64,000 nt of DNA from VRUE01 sp963824215 (GTDB lineage: Bacteria > Actinomycetota > Thermoleophilia > Solirubrobacterales > 70-9), in assembly GCA_963824215.1 (NCBI GenBank), contig CAWGOE010000001.1:744001-808000 (forward strand). The letters run 5' to 3'. The position numbers and the translations under genes are program-made. The notes beneath the pieces were generated by a model, which saw nothing but the letters and a program-made list of their open reading frames with translations, was not told where the DNA came from and made no database searches. Below, piece after piece: positions 1-7,927 of this stretch (the stretch's first letter is position 1; every line of letters starts with the position of its first letter).

Positions 1-1
1 C

Positions 2-1846
2 GGCAAGCTGATCGCGTTCGGTCTCTCGACCAACTGGGAGAAGGAGCTGCTGCGCGCCGACATGACCCGCGAGCTCGGCCCCGAGCTCGCCGCCAAGCTC
101 GACCCCGGCTACCCGGCCGACAACCCCGTCGTCACCCAGGAGCCGTGGTCGGGCGACGGGCTCGACCTGGCCGAGCAGATCGACACCGTGCGCCGCTCGA
201 TCGGCATGGCCGCGGAGGCGAGCGGCTCGAACAACTGGGCGATCAGCGGGGCGCTGAGCGCGACCGGCTCGCCGTTGATCGCCGGCGATCCCCACCTTCC
301 ACCGAGCATGCCGGGGCTCTGGTACCAGGTCGGCCTCAGCCTCGGCGACCGTTTCGTCCGCGGCGCCTCGCTGCCGGGGATACCCGGTGTCTGGATGGGG
401 CAGAACAACGATGTCTGCTGGACGGTCACGAACGTGATGGCCGACGTCCAGGACCTCTTCGTCGAGCGGGTCGAGGGCGATCGCTACCTGTTCGAAGGCG
501 AGTGGCTGCCGCTCGAGCTCGTGCGCGAGGAGATCATCGTCAAGGGCCGCGACGCGCCGGAGGTGCTCGACGTCCGCAGCACCCACCATGGCCCGCTAGT
601 CAACGCGGCGCTTGGCGCCGACGACGCCGAGCCGCTCGCCCTGCGCTGGATCGCCCTCGACGGGCCGGCCGCCTTCAAGGGGATGTTCGGCCTGCACGGG
701 ATCCGCTCCGGCCCGGAGCTGGTGGCCCTGTTCGAGGGGTACGTAACGCCGGCCCAGAACATTGTCTGGGCCGACCGCCACGGCTCGATCGGCTACAAGC
801 TGATCGGCCAGCTGCCCCTGCGTAGGGGCGGTTGCCCCGACCTGCCGAAGCCCGGCTGGGACGGCGAGTACGAGTGGGAAGGGACAGTCCCCTACGACGA
901 GCTGCCCGAGGTCGTGGACCCCGAGAGCGGCTTCCTGATCACCGCCAACAACCGCATCGCCGGCGACGACTATCCCCACCACATCACCAGCGACTGGCTC
1001 GACGGCTTCCGGGCCCGGCGGATCGAGGAGCTGCTGCGGGGCAGCGAAGAGCACGACATCGAGGGCTTCGAGGCGATGCAGTCCGACAACCTCTCGCTGC
1101 CCGGGTTGGAGGCGGTGCGGCGGCTGGGCATGTTGACGCCGAGCGGGCAGCGCGAGATCAGCGCGCTCGAGCGTCTGCGCAGCTGGGACGGTCGCCTCGA
1201 CCCCGACTCGATCGCCGGCACGATCTACCAGGCCTTCCTGCTGCGGCTGGCCCGCGAGGTCGCCCGCGCGGCGATCGGCGACCGCGACCTCTGCGAGCGC
1301 TGGCTCGACCGTGCCGACAACGGCTTCATGCCCCACGTCACCTCGCCCTGGCGCTGGCACTCGCATTTGATGGATCTCTGGGAGGAGGGCGACGATGAGC
1401 TGATCGGGCGGCCCTGGGATGGGCTGGTGCTCGAGGCGCTGGCCGGCGCTCTCGACGATCTCAGCGACCGCTTTGGCCACGATCCGGAGGGCTGGCGCTG
1501 GGGCCATGTCCACGAGCTGGAGTTCCCGCATCCGCTTGGGGAGGCGAACCCGCTGCTGCGCAAGCTGCTCAACCGCAGCCTGCGTGCCGGTGGCGCCCAG
1601 GAGACCGTGAGCCAGATCGCCTATGACCCGAACGACCCCTACAAGGCGGTCTGGGCGCCGAGCTGGCGCATGGTCGGCGACCCGACCGACCCGGGCCGCT
1701 CGCGCTGGCAGATGTTCACCGGCCAATCCGGTCACCCCGCCAGCCCGCACTACGACGACCTCCAGGCCGATTGGCTGCACGGCCGCACGCAGCCGATGGC
1801 CGGCGAGGGCCCCTGGCGCGAGCTGGACCTCGTCCCGCCCGTCTGA
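2..1846 (+). CDS. Penicillin acylase family protein, 5' end cut by the window
   Basis: This N-terminal nucleophile hydrolase of the penicillin/acyl-homoserine-lactone acylase (peptidase S45) family would hydrolyse amide bonds after autocatalytic cleavage into alpha and beta chains. The reading frame is open from base 2, upstream of the first ATG at 62, so the alpha chain begins outside the window. The autoprocessing site is visible as G|SNNWAISG; the nucleophile Ser is encoded at 227-229. Family-typical segments follow: AGDPHL, PGVWMGQNNDVCWTVTNV and ITANNRI, the last carrying the Asn expected in the oxyanion/active site. The remaining roughly 540 residues match a complete beta chain. The substrate cannot be read from sequence. 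The family call is secure; being secreted is expected of the family but its signal peptide is out of view. Confidence 0.9.
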   Translation, partial: GKLIAFGLSTNWEKELLRADMTRELGPELAAKLDPGYPADNPVVTQEPWSGDGLDLAEQIDTVRRSIGMAAEASGSNNWAISGALSATGSPLIAGDPHLPPSMPGLWYQVGLSLGDRFVRGASLPGIPGVWMGQNNDVCWTVTNVMADVQDLFVERVEGDRYLFEGEWLPLELVREEIIVKGRDAPEVLDVRSTHHGPLVNAALGADDAEPLALRWIALDGPAAFKGMFGLHGIRSGPELVALFEGYVTPAQNIVWADRHGSIGYKLIGQLPLRRGGCPDLPKPGWDGEYEWEGTVPYDELPEVVDPESGFLITANNRIAGDDYPHHITSDWLDGFRARRIEELLRGSEEHDIEGFEAMQSDNLSLPGLEAVRRLGMLTPSGQREISALERLRSWDGRLDPDSIAGTIYQAFLLRLAREVARAAIGDRDLCERWLDRADNGFMPHVTSPWRWHSHLMDLWEEGDDELIGRPWDGLVLEALAGALDDLSDRFGHDPEGWRWGHVHELEFPHPLGEANPLLRKLLNRSLRAGGAQETVSQIAYDPNDPYKAVWAPSWRMVGDPTDPGRSRWQMFTGQSGHPASPHYDDLQADWLHGRTQPMAGEGPWRELDLVPPV

Positions 1847-1918
1847 CCCAGCACGTCTTCTTGCGGCTCGAATTGCTGAGGGCCGAAACGTTGGGGGGAT
1901 GGAATGGTTGGGGGGTAG

Positions 1919-3637
1919 ATGCGGCGTTTCGTTCTATGCCTGCTGGCGCTGGCCGCTGCTCTGCCTGCGAGCGCTGGTGCCACGACCGTCCCCTTTCAAG
2001 GGGAGCGGGTCGCGGTGCCCGCGGGCTGGCCGGTCATCCGGTTGGCTGAGCGGCCGCGGACGTGCGTGCGGCTGGATCGCAAGGCCGTCTACCTGGGCAC
2101 GCCGTCGGCCATGCAGCGCTGTCCGGCGAACGCGGTCGGGCGGCGGCGGGCGATCCTCGTTGATCCCAACGCCTCAGAGCGGGCTGCCGAGGCAAGGGCC
2201 GAAGCCAGCCGCGCCGCGCCTGCCCGCATCTCCGCCGCTTCCGAATACACCGGCCTTGGCTTCGACGCCTGTACGGCCCCTTCGCGGCGCTCGATGTCGG
2301 CCTGGTCTTCCTCGCCCTACCGGGCGATCGGCGTCTACATCGGCGGCCTCAACCGCGGCTGCTCGCAGCCCAACCTGACCGCAAGCTGGGTCGCCGAACA
2401 GACCGCCGCCGGTTGGAACTTGATTCCGACCTACGTCGGCCTGCAGGCACCGACCTCGAGCTGCACCTCCTGCGCCACGCTGAGCGCGGCCGCAGCCGCC
2501 TCGCAGGGGGCCGAAGCAGCGGACGACGCGGTCGAGCAGGCCGGCCTCATCGGGATCGGCGCCGGCAGCCCGATCTACTACGACATGGAGAGCTACACGC
2601 GCACCGCCAGCGCAACCAACGCGACGCTTACCTTTCTCGCTGCCTGGACGACGCGGCTGCACGCGCTCGGCTACGACTCGGGCGTTTACAGCAGCAGCGC
2701 CTCGGGCATCGCCGACTTGGCCTCGAGGCTGGGCAGCAGCTACCCGCAGCCCGACGACCTCTGGTTCGCCAACTGGAACGGCCGCGCCAACGCAAGCGAT
2801 CCGTACGTGCCGGCAAGCGCCTGGGCCGACCATCAACGCATTCACCAGTACCGCGGCGGCCACGACGAGACCTACGGCGGGGTGACGATCAACATCGACA
2901 ACAACTACGTCGAAGGGGCGACGGCCGGCGCCGCCTCCTCCAGCGATAACCCGCGCGGCAGCTTCGACTCGGTCAGCTCACCGGCGCCGGGCCAGGTGCA
3001 GATCGCGGGCTGGGCCTTCGACCCGAACGCGCCGCTGCAGCCACTCTCGATCCGCGCCTACCTGGGCGGCAAGGTCGAGGAAGGCGAGGCGACTGGCTAC
3101 GAGCTCGGCCCGATTGCCAGCCTCGAACGCACCGACCTCTTCGCGCTCTTCCCGCGCGCCGGTTCCGCGCACGGCTTCGACGTCAGCTTCCCGGTCATCG
3201 GCAGCGGCAGGCAGCGCCTCTGCGTCTACGCGCTCGACATTGGCCCCGGCTCCGACAAGCTGCTCGGCTGTCGCAGGGTCGGCGTGCCAGTGCCGATCAC
3301 GCTGCTCTGGACGAAGACCGGCGGCAACGCGGTCCGGGTCCGGGTTCGCTGCGAGTGGCCGCTGGGCACCGAGTGCCCGGGCCAGGTCCTGGTTCGGGCC
3401 CGGGTCAGCCAACGCTTCGTCATCCGACGACGCGGCCGCGCCACGGTGCGGACGAGGATGGTGCGCCGCTCGTTGGCGCGCCGCGCCTTCCACCTCACCG
3501 GTGGCAAGGCGCACACCTTCCGCATCGGGCTCGGCCCGCATGGGCGCCAGCTCGCCCGCACTCAGGCTGAGCCACGGGCGCACCTCCTCGTCGCCATCCC
3601 CGGCGGCAAAGTCGGGCGTCAGCTCAGGCTGAAGTAG
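1919..3637 (+). CDS. Secreted DUF1906 (glycoside-hydrolase-like) protein
   Basis: A 572-residue protein with a signal peptide (residues 1-21, hydrophobic core then ASA). Residues about 108-330 match the DUF1906 / Rv2525c-like TIM-barrel domain: YTGLGFDACTAP opens it, followed by IGVYIGGLNRGC, WNLIPTYVGLQ and PIYYDMESY, the last carrying the acidic pair at the position of the GH25-like catalytic site. A C-terminal beta-rich region of about 230 residues (GWAFDPNAPLQPLSIRAYLGG onwards in part) is unassigned. ATG 1919 follows a G-rich Shine-Dalgarno (ggggggtag). DUF1906 proteins are exported in actinobacteria and are thought to act on the cell wall; no reaction has been settled here. The end overlaps the convergent gene by 14 bp. 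Confidence 0.8.
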   Translation: MRRFVLCLLALAAALPASAGATTVPFQGERVAVPAGWPVIRLAERPRTCVRLDRKAVYLGTPSAMQRCPANAVGRRRAILVDPNASERAAEARAEASRAAPARISAASEYTGLGFDACTAPSRRSMSAWSSSPYRAIGVYIGGLNRGCSQPNLTASWVAEQTAAGWNLIPTYVGLQAPTSSCTSCATLSAAAAASQGAEAADDAVEQAGLIGIGAGSPIYYDMESYTRTASATNATLTFLAAWTTRLHALGYDSGVYSSSASGIADLASRLGSSYPQPDDLWFANWNGRANASDPYVPASAWADHQRIHQYRGGHDETYGGVTINIDNNYVEGATAGAASSSDNPRGSFDSVSSPAPGQVQIAGWAFDPNAPLQPLSIRAYLGGKVEEGEATGYELGPIASLERTDLFALFPRAGSAHGFDVSFPVIGSGRQRLCVYALDIGPGSDKLLGCRRVGVPVPITLLWTKTGGNAVRVRVRCEWPLGTECPGQVLVRARVSQRFVIRRRGRATVRTRMVRRSLARRAFHLTGGKAHTFRIGLGPHGRQLARTQAEPRAHLLVAIPGGKVGRQLRLK

Positions 3638-4262
3638 CGGCGGAGCTAACCGATCTGACCAGCTCGACGATCTCGGGCGAGGCCTTCTCGGGCGAGCCGG
3701 AGTCGAAGGGCGGGTCGGGGTCGTACTCGATCCCAAGCTGGACGGCCTGCGCCACCTCGGGGCCTGCCTCGCGGCCGACCAGATGAAGAGCCATGTCGAT
3801 GCCAGCGGTGACGCCGGCGGAGGTGATCGTCTTGCCGTCCTCGACCCAGCGGCCGCCGCCGACCACCTCGGCGCCGTACTTGGGCAGCCTGTCGAGCGCG
3901 AGCCAGTTGGAAGTCGCCCGCTTTCCCTTCAGCAGGCCGGCGGCGCCCAGCAGCAGAGCGCCAGTGCAGACCGAGGTCGTCCATTTGGTCGTGGCGTCAA
4001 TCTCGCGCAGCCAGGAGAGCACGGTCTCGTTCTCGAGCAGATCGTCGCTACCGATCCCACCGGGGACGAGGACCAGGTCGGCCTCCGTCGCCCGATTGAG
4101 CGTCCGGTCGACGACCAGGCCGAGGCCGCCTTCGGAGCGGACCTCGCCCGTGCGGAGGCCGGCGAAGTGGATGTCCCACCCGGGGACGCAGCGGAAGACC
4201 TCATATGGACCGACGGCGTCCTGGGCGGCGAGCTTGTCGAAGAGAAGGATCGTTATCTGCAT
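3624..4262 (-). CDS. DJ-1/PfpI family protein (isonitrile hydratase-like)
   Basis: A 212-residue cytoplasmic protein of the DJ-1/PfpI (class I glutamine amidotransferase-like) superfamily. The family signatures are in place: VGPYEVF near residue 20 with the conserved Glu, LVPGGIG at 65-70, and the nucleophile elbow TSVCTGALLLGAAGLL with Cys99. The stretch RATSNWLAL after the elbow resembles isonitrile hydratase (InhA) subfamily members, which hydrate isonitriles to N-formamides. It is divergently transcribed from a DJ-1/AraC regulator with 71 bp between start codons, so the regulator may control it. Subfamily function is an inference; family membership is clear. Confidence 0.85.
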   Translation of the reverse strand: MQITILLFDKLAAQDAVGPYEVFRCVPGWDIHFAGLRTGEVRSEGGLGLVVDRTLNRATEADLVLVPGGIGSDDLLENETVLSWLREIDATTKWTTSVCTGALLLGAAGLLKGKRATSNWLALDRLPKYGAEVVGGGRWVEDGKTITSAGVTAGIDMALHLVGREAGPEVAQAVQLGIEYDPDPPFDSGSPEKASPEIVELVRSVSSAATSA

Positions 4263-4333
4263 GCGGAAGATGATCGCCGCGCCGGTCCGTTGTGTCGATA
4301 GGCAGGAATGCCAATGTTCGCTAGATTTCTGCC

Positions 4334-5308
4334 ATGACGCGAAATGCGAGCCACCGGGTCGTCGCGCTCTGCCTCGACGGCCTCGTCGCCTTCGACCTGA
4401 CTGCGGCGACCCAGGTCTTCCTCGCCGCCTCGGAGGCGGGCGGACGGCCGCTGTACGAGGTCTCGACCTGCTCCGTGGGGGGCTCGGAGGTAGCCACCAC
4501 GACCGGCTTTGGGCTGAGCCCGGAGCACGACCTGACCGCGCTCGCCCGCGCCGACACGATCGTCGTCCCCGGCTACTTCGCCCTGCTCGACCCGCCGCCC
4601 CCGGCGGCGACCGAGGCGCTGCAGCGCGGCGCCGAACGGGGCGCCCGCGTGCTCTCGGTCTGCACCGGCGCCTTCGCGCTCGCCCATGCCGGCCTGCTCG
4701 ACGGGCGCCGTGCCACCACCCACTGGGCTCACGCCCGGGACCTCGTCGAGCTCTTCCCCCGGGTCGAGGTCGAGCCGGCGGCGCTCTACGTCGACGAAGG
4801 CGGGGTGATGACCTCAGCCGGCCTCAGCGCCGGTATTGACCTCAGCCTGCACGTGGTGCGCAAGGACTTCGGCGCCGCCGCCGGCGAGCGGGTCGCCCGT
4901 CGGATGGTCGCTGCGCCGCACCGCGAGGGTGGTCAAGCGCAATTCATCAAGCACCCTCCTCTGGAGGGCTCTGGCTCGCTAGAGCCAACCCGGCAGTGGG
5001 CCGCGGAACGCCTTGCGGAGCCACTCGACGTCGCCGCGATGGCGCGCCACGCCGGCGTCAGTCCGCGCACCTTTGCCCGCCGCTTTCGTGAGGAGACGGG
5101 CACGACGCCGCTGCGCTGGTTGCTCGCCCAGCGGGTGCTGGAGGCGCGGCGGCTGCTGGAGGAGTCGGACCTGCCGATCGATGACGTCGCCTGGCGCGCC
5201 GGCTTCGGCACGGCGGCCTCGCTGCGCGAGCATTTCCGCCGCGCCATGACGACGACGCCGACCGCCTACCGGCGCTCCTTCCGTCCCGCCACTCTCGCCG
5301 CCGCATAG
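4334..5308 (+). CDS. GlxA-type transcriptional regulator (DJ-1/PfpI domain plus AraC HTH)
   Basis: A 324-residue fusion. Residues 1-190 form a DJ-1/PfpI-like domain with LSVCTGAFALAHAGLLDG (Cys110 at the nucleophile elbow); residues about 215-318 form the AraC-type double helix-turn-helix (MARHAGVSPRTFARRF and DDVAWRAGFGTAASLREHF). Such GlxA-family proteins are activators in which the DJ-1 domain serves as a sensor rather than an enzyme. Divergent orientation to the DJ-1 enzyme gene suggests local control of the shared 71-bp intergenic region. It ends 11 bp before the next gene, so the two are probably co-transcribed. Confidence 0.9.
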   Translation: MTRNASHRVVALCLDGLVAFDLTAATQVFLAASEAGGRPLYEVSTCSVGGSEVATTTGFGLSPEHDLTALARADTIVVPGYFALLDPPPPAATEALQRGAERGARVLSVCTGAFALAHAGLLDGRRATTHWAHARDLVELFPRVEVEPAALYVDEGGVMTSAGLSAGIDLSLHVVRKDFGAAAGERVARRMVAAPHREGGQAQFIKHPPLEGSGSLEPTRQWAAERLAEPLDVAAMARHAGVSPRTFARRFREETGTTPLRWLLAQRVLEARRLLEESDLPIDDVAWRAGFGTAASLREHFRRAMTTTPTAYRRSFRPATLAAA

Positions 5309-5319
5309 AGTCCGCGGCG

Positions 5320-5787
5320 ATGAGCCGCCGCGACCAGATCAAGCTCAGCAACGAGGAGCTGCTCGAGCTGCTCGCGTCCGAGCGGGTCGCGGTCGTCTCC
5401 TCCAACGGACCACGCGGTTTTCCGCACTCGATGCCGCTCTGGTTCGTGCCGCGCGGGGGAGAGGTCTGGATCTGGACCTACGCCAAGTCGCAGAAGGTGC
5501 GCAACCTCGAGCGCGACCCGCGGGCAACGGTCCTGATCGAGACCGGCCACGAGTACGGCGAGCTGCGCGGCGCGATGATCGAGGCCGAGGCCGAGCTACA
5601 CCGCGATTTTGAGACCGTGATCGGCTTTGCCGAAGAGCTGACCGTGCGCTACGCGGAGGGAATCGACTCAGTCGAGGGCGACGCCAAGGCGGCGCTCGAG
5701 GCGCAGGCGCCAAAGCGCGTCGCGATCCACTTCAAGCCGCTGCGGACGGCCACCTGGGACCACCGCAAGCTCGGCGGGACTTACTGA
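5320..5787 (+). CDS. Pyridoxamine 5'-phosphate oxidase-like flavin/F420 protein
   Basis: A 155-residue split-beta-barrel protein of the PNPOx-like superfamily. The N-terminal helix (LSNEELLELLASERVAVVSS) leads into strands with the typical PHSMPLWF and EVWIWTYAKSQKVRNL segments, then DPRATVLIETG. These are the positions that hold the phosphate of FMN or F420 in actinobacterial members. Substrate and cofactor cannot be decided from sequence. It follows the GlxA-type regulator by 11 bp and is probably in the same transcript. The 200 bp after it show no gene. Confidence 0.75.
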   Translation: MSRRDQIKLSNEELLELLASERVAVVSSNGPRGFPHSMPLWFVPRGGEVWIWTYAKSQKVRNLERDPRATVLIETGHEYGELRGAMIEAEAELHRDFETVIGFAEELTVRYAEGIDSVEGDAKAALEAQAPKRVAIHFKPLRTATWDHRKLGGTY

Positions 5788-5975
5788 GCGCCGACCAGCG
5801 GCCCTGCCTCGACTCTGCACACGGCAAATTCTCAGCGCTGGCCCACCTGCTGGCATCAAGCCGTGCGCCATACGTGTAGGGCCGCATTGCCGCCGATCGT
5901 AAGCCTTAGAGTCCCGCCGCGCCGGGACGAGACGGCGCGAGGACCGCGACTTCCAGACCCGCACAGGGTTCAGCC

Positions 5976-5981
5976 GAGGAG
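5976..5981 (+). promoter_or_regulatory. Shine-Dalgarno that decides the start of the glycosidase-like gene
   Basis: GAGGAG directly abuts an ATG at 5982 but lies 6 nt before the in-frame ATG at 5988. The spacing favours 5988 as the true start. Confidence 0.6.
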
Positions 5982-5987
5982 ATGAGC

Positions 5988-7118
5988 ATGAGGACGGAGA
6001 GAGCTTCGATGGTCACTGCCTTCACCGCCCTAGTGGCCGTCTGCATCGCCGCTGCCATCTCGCTCTCGACTCCCGGCGCTGCCCAGGCGGCGCCGCGCAG
6101 CTTCTTCGGGATCGTCCCGCAGGCGCCGCTCGAGGAAGAAGACGTGCGCTACATGCGCGCGGCCCGGATCGGCACGATCCGCCTGCCGATTGGCTGGGAC
6201 AGCGTGCAGCCCACCCGGACCGGCGACTACAACTGGGAACGCTCGGATCAGGAGATCACCACCGCCGCCCGCCAGGGGCTGGAGGTTCTGCCCTTCCTCG
6301 CCGGCGTGCCGCGCTGGGTCTCGCACAAGTCGACGAAGCTGCCGATCGACAACGCCAGGCTTCGCCAAGGTTGGTCAGCCTTCGTCAAGGCGGCGGTGAA
6401 GCGGTATGGGCCGGGCGGCGAGTTCTGGGCCGAGCACTCGCCCGCCGTGGCCAAGGACGGGATCGTGATCCGGCGACCGGTGCCGGTTCGGGCTTGGCAG
6501 ATCTGGAACGAGGCCAACTTCTTCTACTTCGCCTACCCGGTCTCGGTCTCGCGCTACGCCCGTCTTTTGAAGCTCAGCTCGAGGGCGGTCAAATCCGCTG
6601 ACCCGCGGGCGCGGGTCGTTCTCTCCGGGCTCTTCGGCGAACCCGACGAGGGCGGCAAGCAGGGGATGTCGGCTGTTGACTTCCTCGCTGGCCTCTACCG
6701 GTCGCCGGGCATCAAGCGCTTCTTCGATGGCGTCGCCATGCATCCGTATGCCTTTCACGTCGAGGACCTGGAACGGATGGTCGAGGGCGCGCGCGCCGTC
6801 GCCGTGCGCAATCGCGACCCCGGTGTCGCCCTCTACATCACCGAGATGGGTTGGGGCTCGCAGAACGACCCCAACATCGTCGCCTATGAGCAGGGCATCC
6901 AAGGTCAGAAGCGCGAACTAAAGGGCGCCTATCGTTACCTGCTTGCCAACCGACACCGCCTCAACCTCAAGGCCGCCTACTGGTTCACCTGGAAAGACTC
7001 CCGCTACTACTGCAACTTCTGCGACTCGGTCGGCTTCTTCCCCGAAGTCGACCGCTACCGTCCCAAGCCCGCCTGGTTCGCTTTCGTTCGCATCACCGGT
7101 GGGCGGCCACGGCCGTAA
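5988..7118 (+). CDS. Secreted clan-A glycoside hydrolase-like protein, paralogue 1
   Basis: A 376-residue protein with a signal peptide (about 1-34, ending AQAA) and a TIM-barrel of the GH5/GH39-like clan A type. The expected acid/base is in QIWNEANF (Glu about 175) and the nucleophile in LYITEMGWGS (Glu about 286). A C-terminal YYCNFCDSVGFF carries a CxxC pair conserved in all three paralogues of this window (also at 23419 and 39802). The start at 5988 rather than 5982 is chosen by Shine-Dalgarno spacing. Lying at the edge of a polysaccharide locus, it may trim or remodel surface glycan; the substrate is unknown. Confidence 0.8.
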   Translation: MRTERASMVTAFTALVAVCIAAAISLSTPGAAQAAPRSFFGIVPQAPLEEEDVRYMRAARIGTIRLPIGWDSVQPTRTGDYNWERSDQEITTAARQGLEVLPFLAGVPRWVSHKSTKLPIDNARLRQGWSAFVKAAVKRYGPGGEFWAEHSPAVAKDGIVIRRPVPVRAWQIWNEANFFYFAYPVSVSRYARLLKLSSRAVKSADPRARVVLSGLFGEPDEGGKQGMSAVDFLAGLYRSPGIKRFFDGVAMHPYAFHVEDLERMVEGARAVAVRNRDPGVALYITEMGWGSQNDPNIVAYEQGIQGQKRELKGAYRYLLANRHRLNLKAAYWFTWKDSRYYCNFCDSVGFFPEVDRYRPKPAWFAFVRITGGRPRP

Positions 7119-7153
7119 GCGCGCCCCGGGGCGCAGCAAATAGCATCCGCAAA

Positions 7154-7885
7154 ATGACCCAGCCCGAGGCAAGGGGACCCGCCTGGCTCGTCCTGCCGAC
7201 CTACAACGAGGCAGGCAACATCGAGGCCTTCGTCGAGGCGGTGCGGTCGAAGCTCCCCGATTCGGCCCGGGTCTTGGTCGTCGATGACAACTCGCCCGAC
7301 GGGACCGGCGAGATCGCCGACCGCCTGGCGGCGCAGGACGAGCGTCTCGTTGTCCTGCATCGGCCGCATAAGGAAGGCCTCGGCCCCGCCTATATCGCCG
7401 GCTTCAAGCGGGCGCTGGGAGAGGGCGCGGGCTTGGTCCTCGAGATGGACTCCGACTTCTCCCACGACCCGGCCTACCTGCCGCGCCTGCTCGAGGCCGG
7501 CGAGCGGGCCGACCTGACGATTGGCTCGCGCTATGTCCCTGGCGGCGGCGTCGGCAACTGGAGCTTGCCGCGGCGCGTGATCAGCCGCGGCGGCAGCGCC
7601 TATGCCCGGCTGGTGCTGGGGGTGCGGGTGCGTGACCTCACCGGCGGCTTCAAGTGCTTCCGGCGTGAGGTGCTGGAGGCAATCGACCTCGACTCGATTG
7701 CCTCCCGGGGCTACGCATTCCAGGTCGAGATGACCTATCGCACTATCCAGCGCGGCTTCGAGGTGGTCGAGGTGCCGATCGTCTTCCGCGAGCGGCGGGC
7801 CGGGCAGTCGAAGATGGACCGCTCGATTGTCGCCGAGGCCGCCTGGCGGGTGCCGCTGCTGCGCTTCGGCCGCAGCTCGCACTGA
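7154..7885 (+). CDS. Polyprenol monophosphomannose synthase-like glycosyltransferase (GT2)
   Basis: A 243-residue GT2 enzyme of the DPM1/Ppm1 type, which moves mannose from GDP-mannose to polyprenyl phosphate at the inner membrane face. Visible motifs are LPTYNEAGNIE, VVDDNSPDGTG, the metal-binding LEMDSDFSHDP, and GSRYVPGGGV with LTGGFKCFRREVL, in the order and spacing of dolichol-phosphate-mannose synthases. It lacks the C-terminal membrane segments of DPM fusions. The product, a lipid-linked mannose, would feed GT-C membrane transferases such as those nearby. The family call is strong; mannose specificity is inferred. Confidence 0.88.
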   Translation: MTQPEARGPAWLVLPTYNEAGNIEAFVEAVRSKLPDSARVLVVDDNSPDGTGEIADRLAAQDERLVVLHRPHKEGLGPAYIAGFKRALGEGAGLVLEMDSDFSHDPAYLPRLLEAGERADLTIGSRYVPGGGVGNWSLPRRVISRGGSAYARLVLGVRVRDLTGGFKCFRREVLEAIDLDSIASRGYAFQVEMTYRTIQRGFEVVEVPIVFRERRAGQSKMDRSIVAEAAWRVPLLRFGRSSH

Positions 7886-7927
7886 CCCTAAGTCATCGGT
7901 GACTTGGCGTGGGCGGCCGCCAGGCGG

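Noticed and set aside
5788..5987. Possible small RNA or riboswitch in the 200-bp gap
   Set aside because: No conserved riboswitch core or strong hairpin was recognisable by eye; nothing supportable beyond the Shine-Dalgarno.
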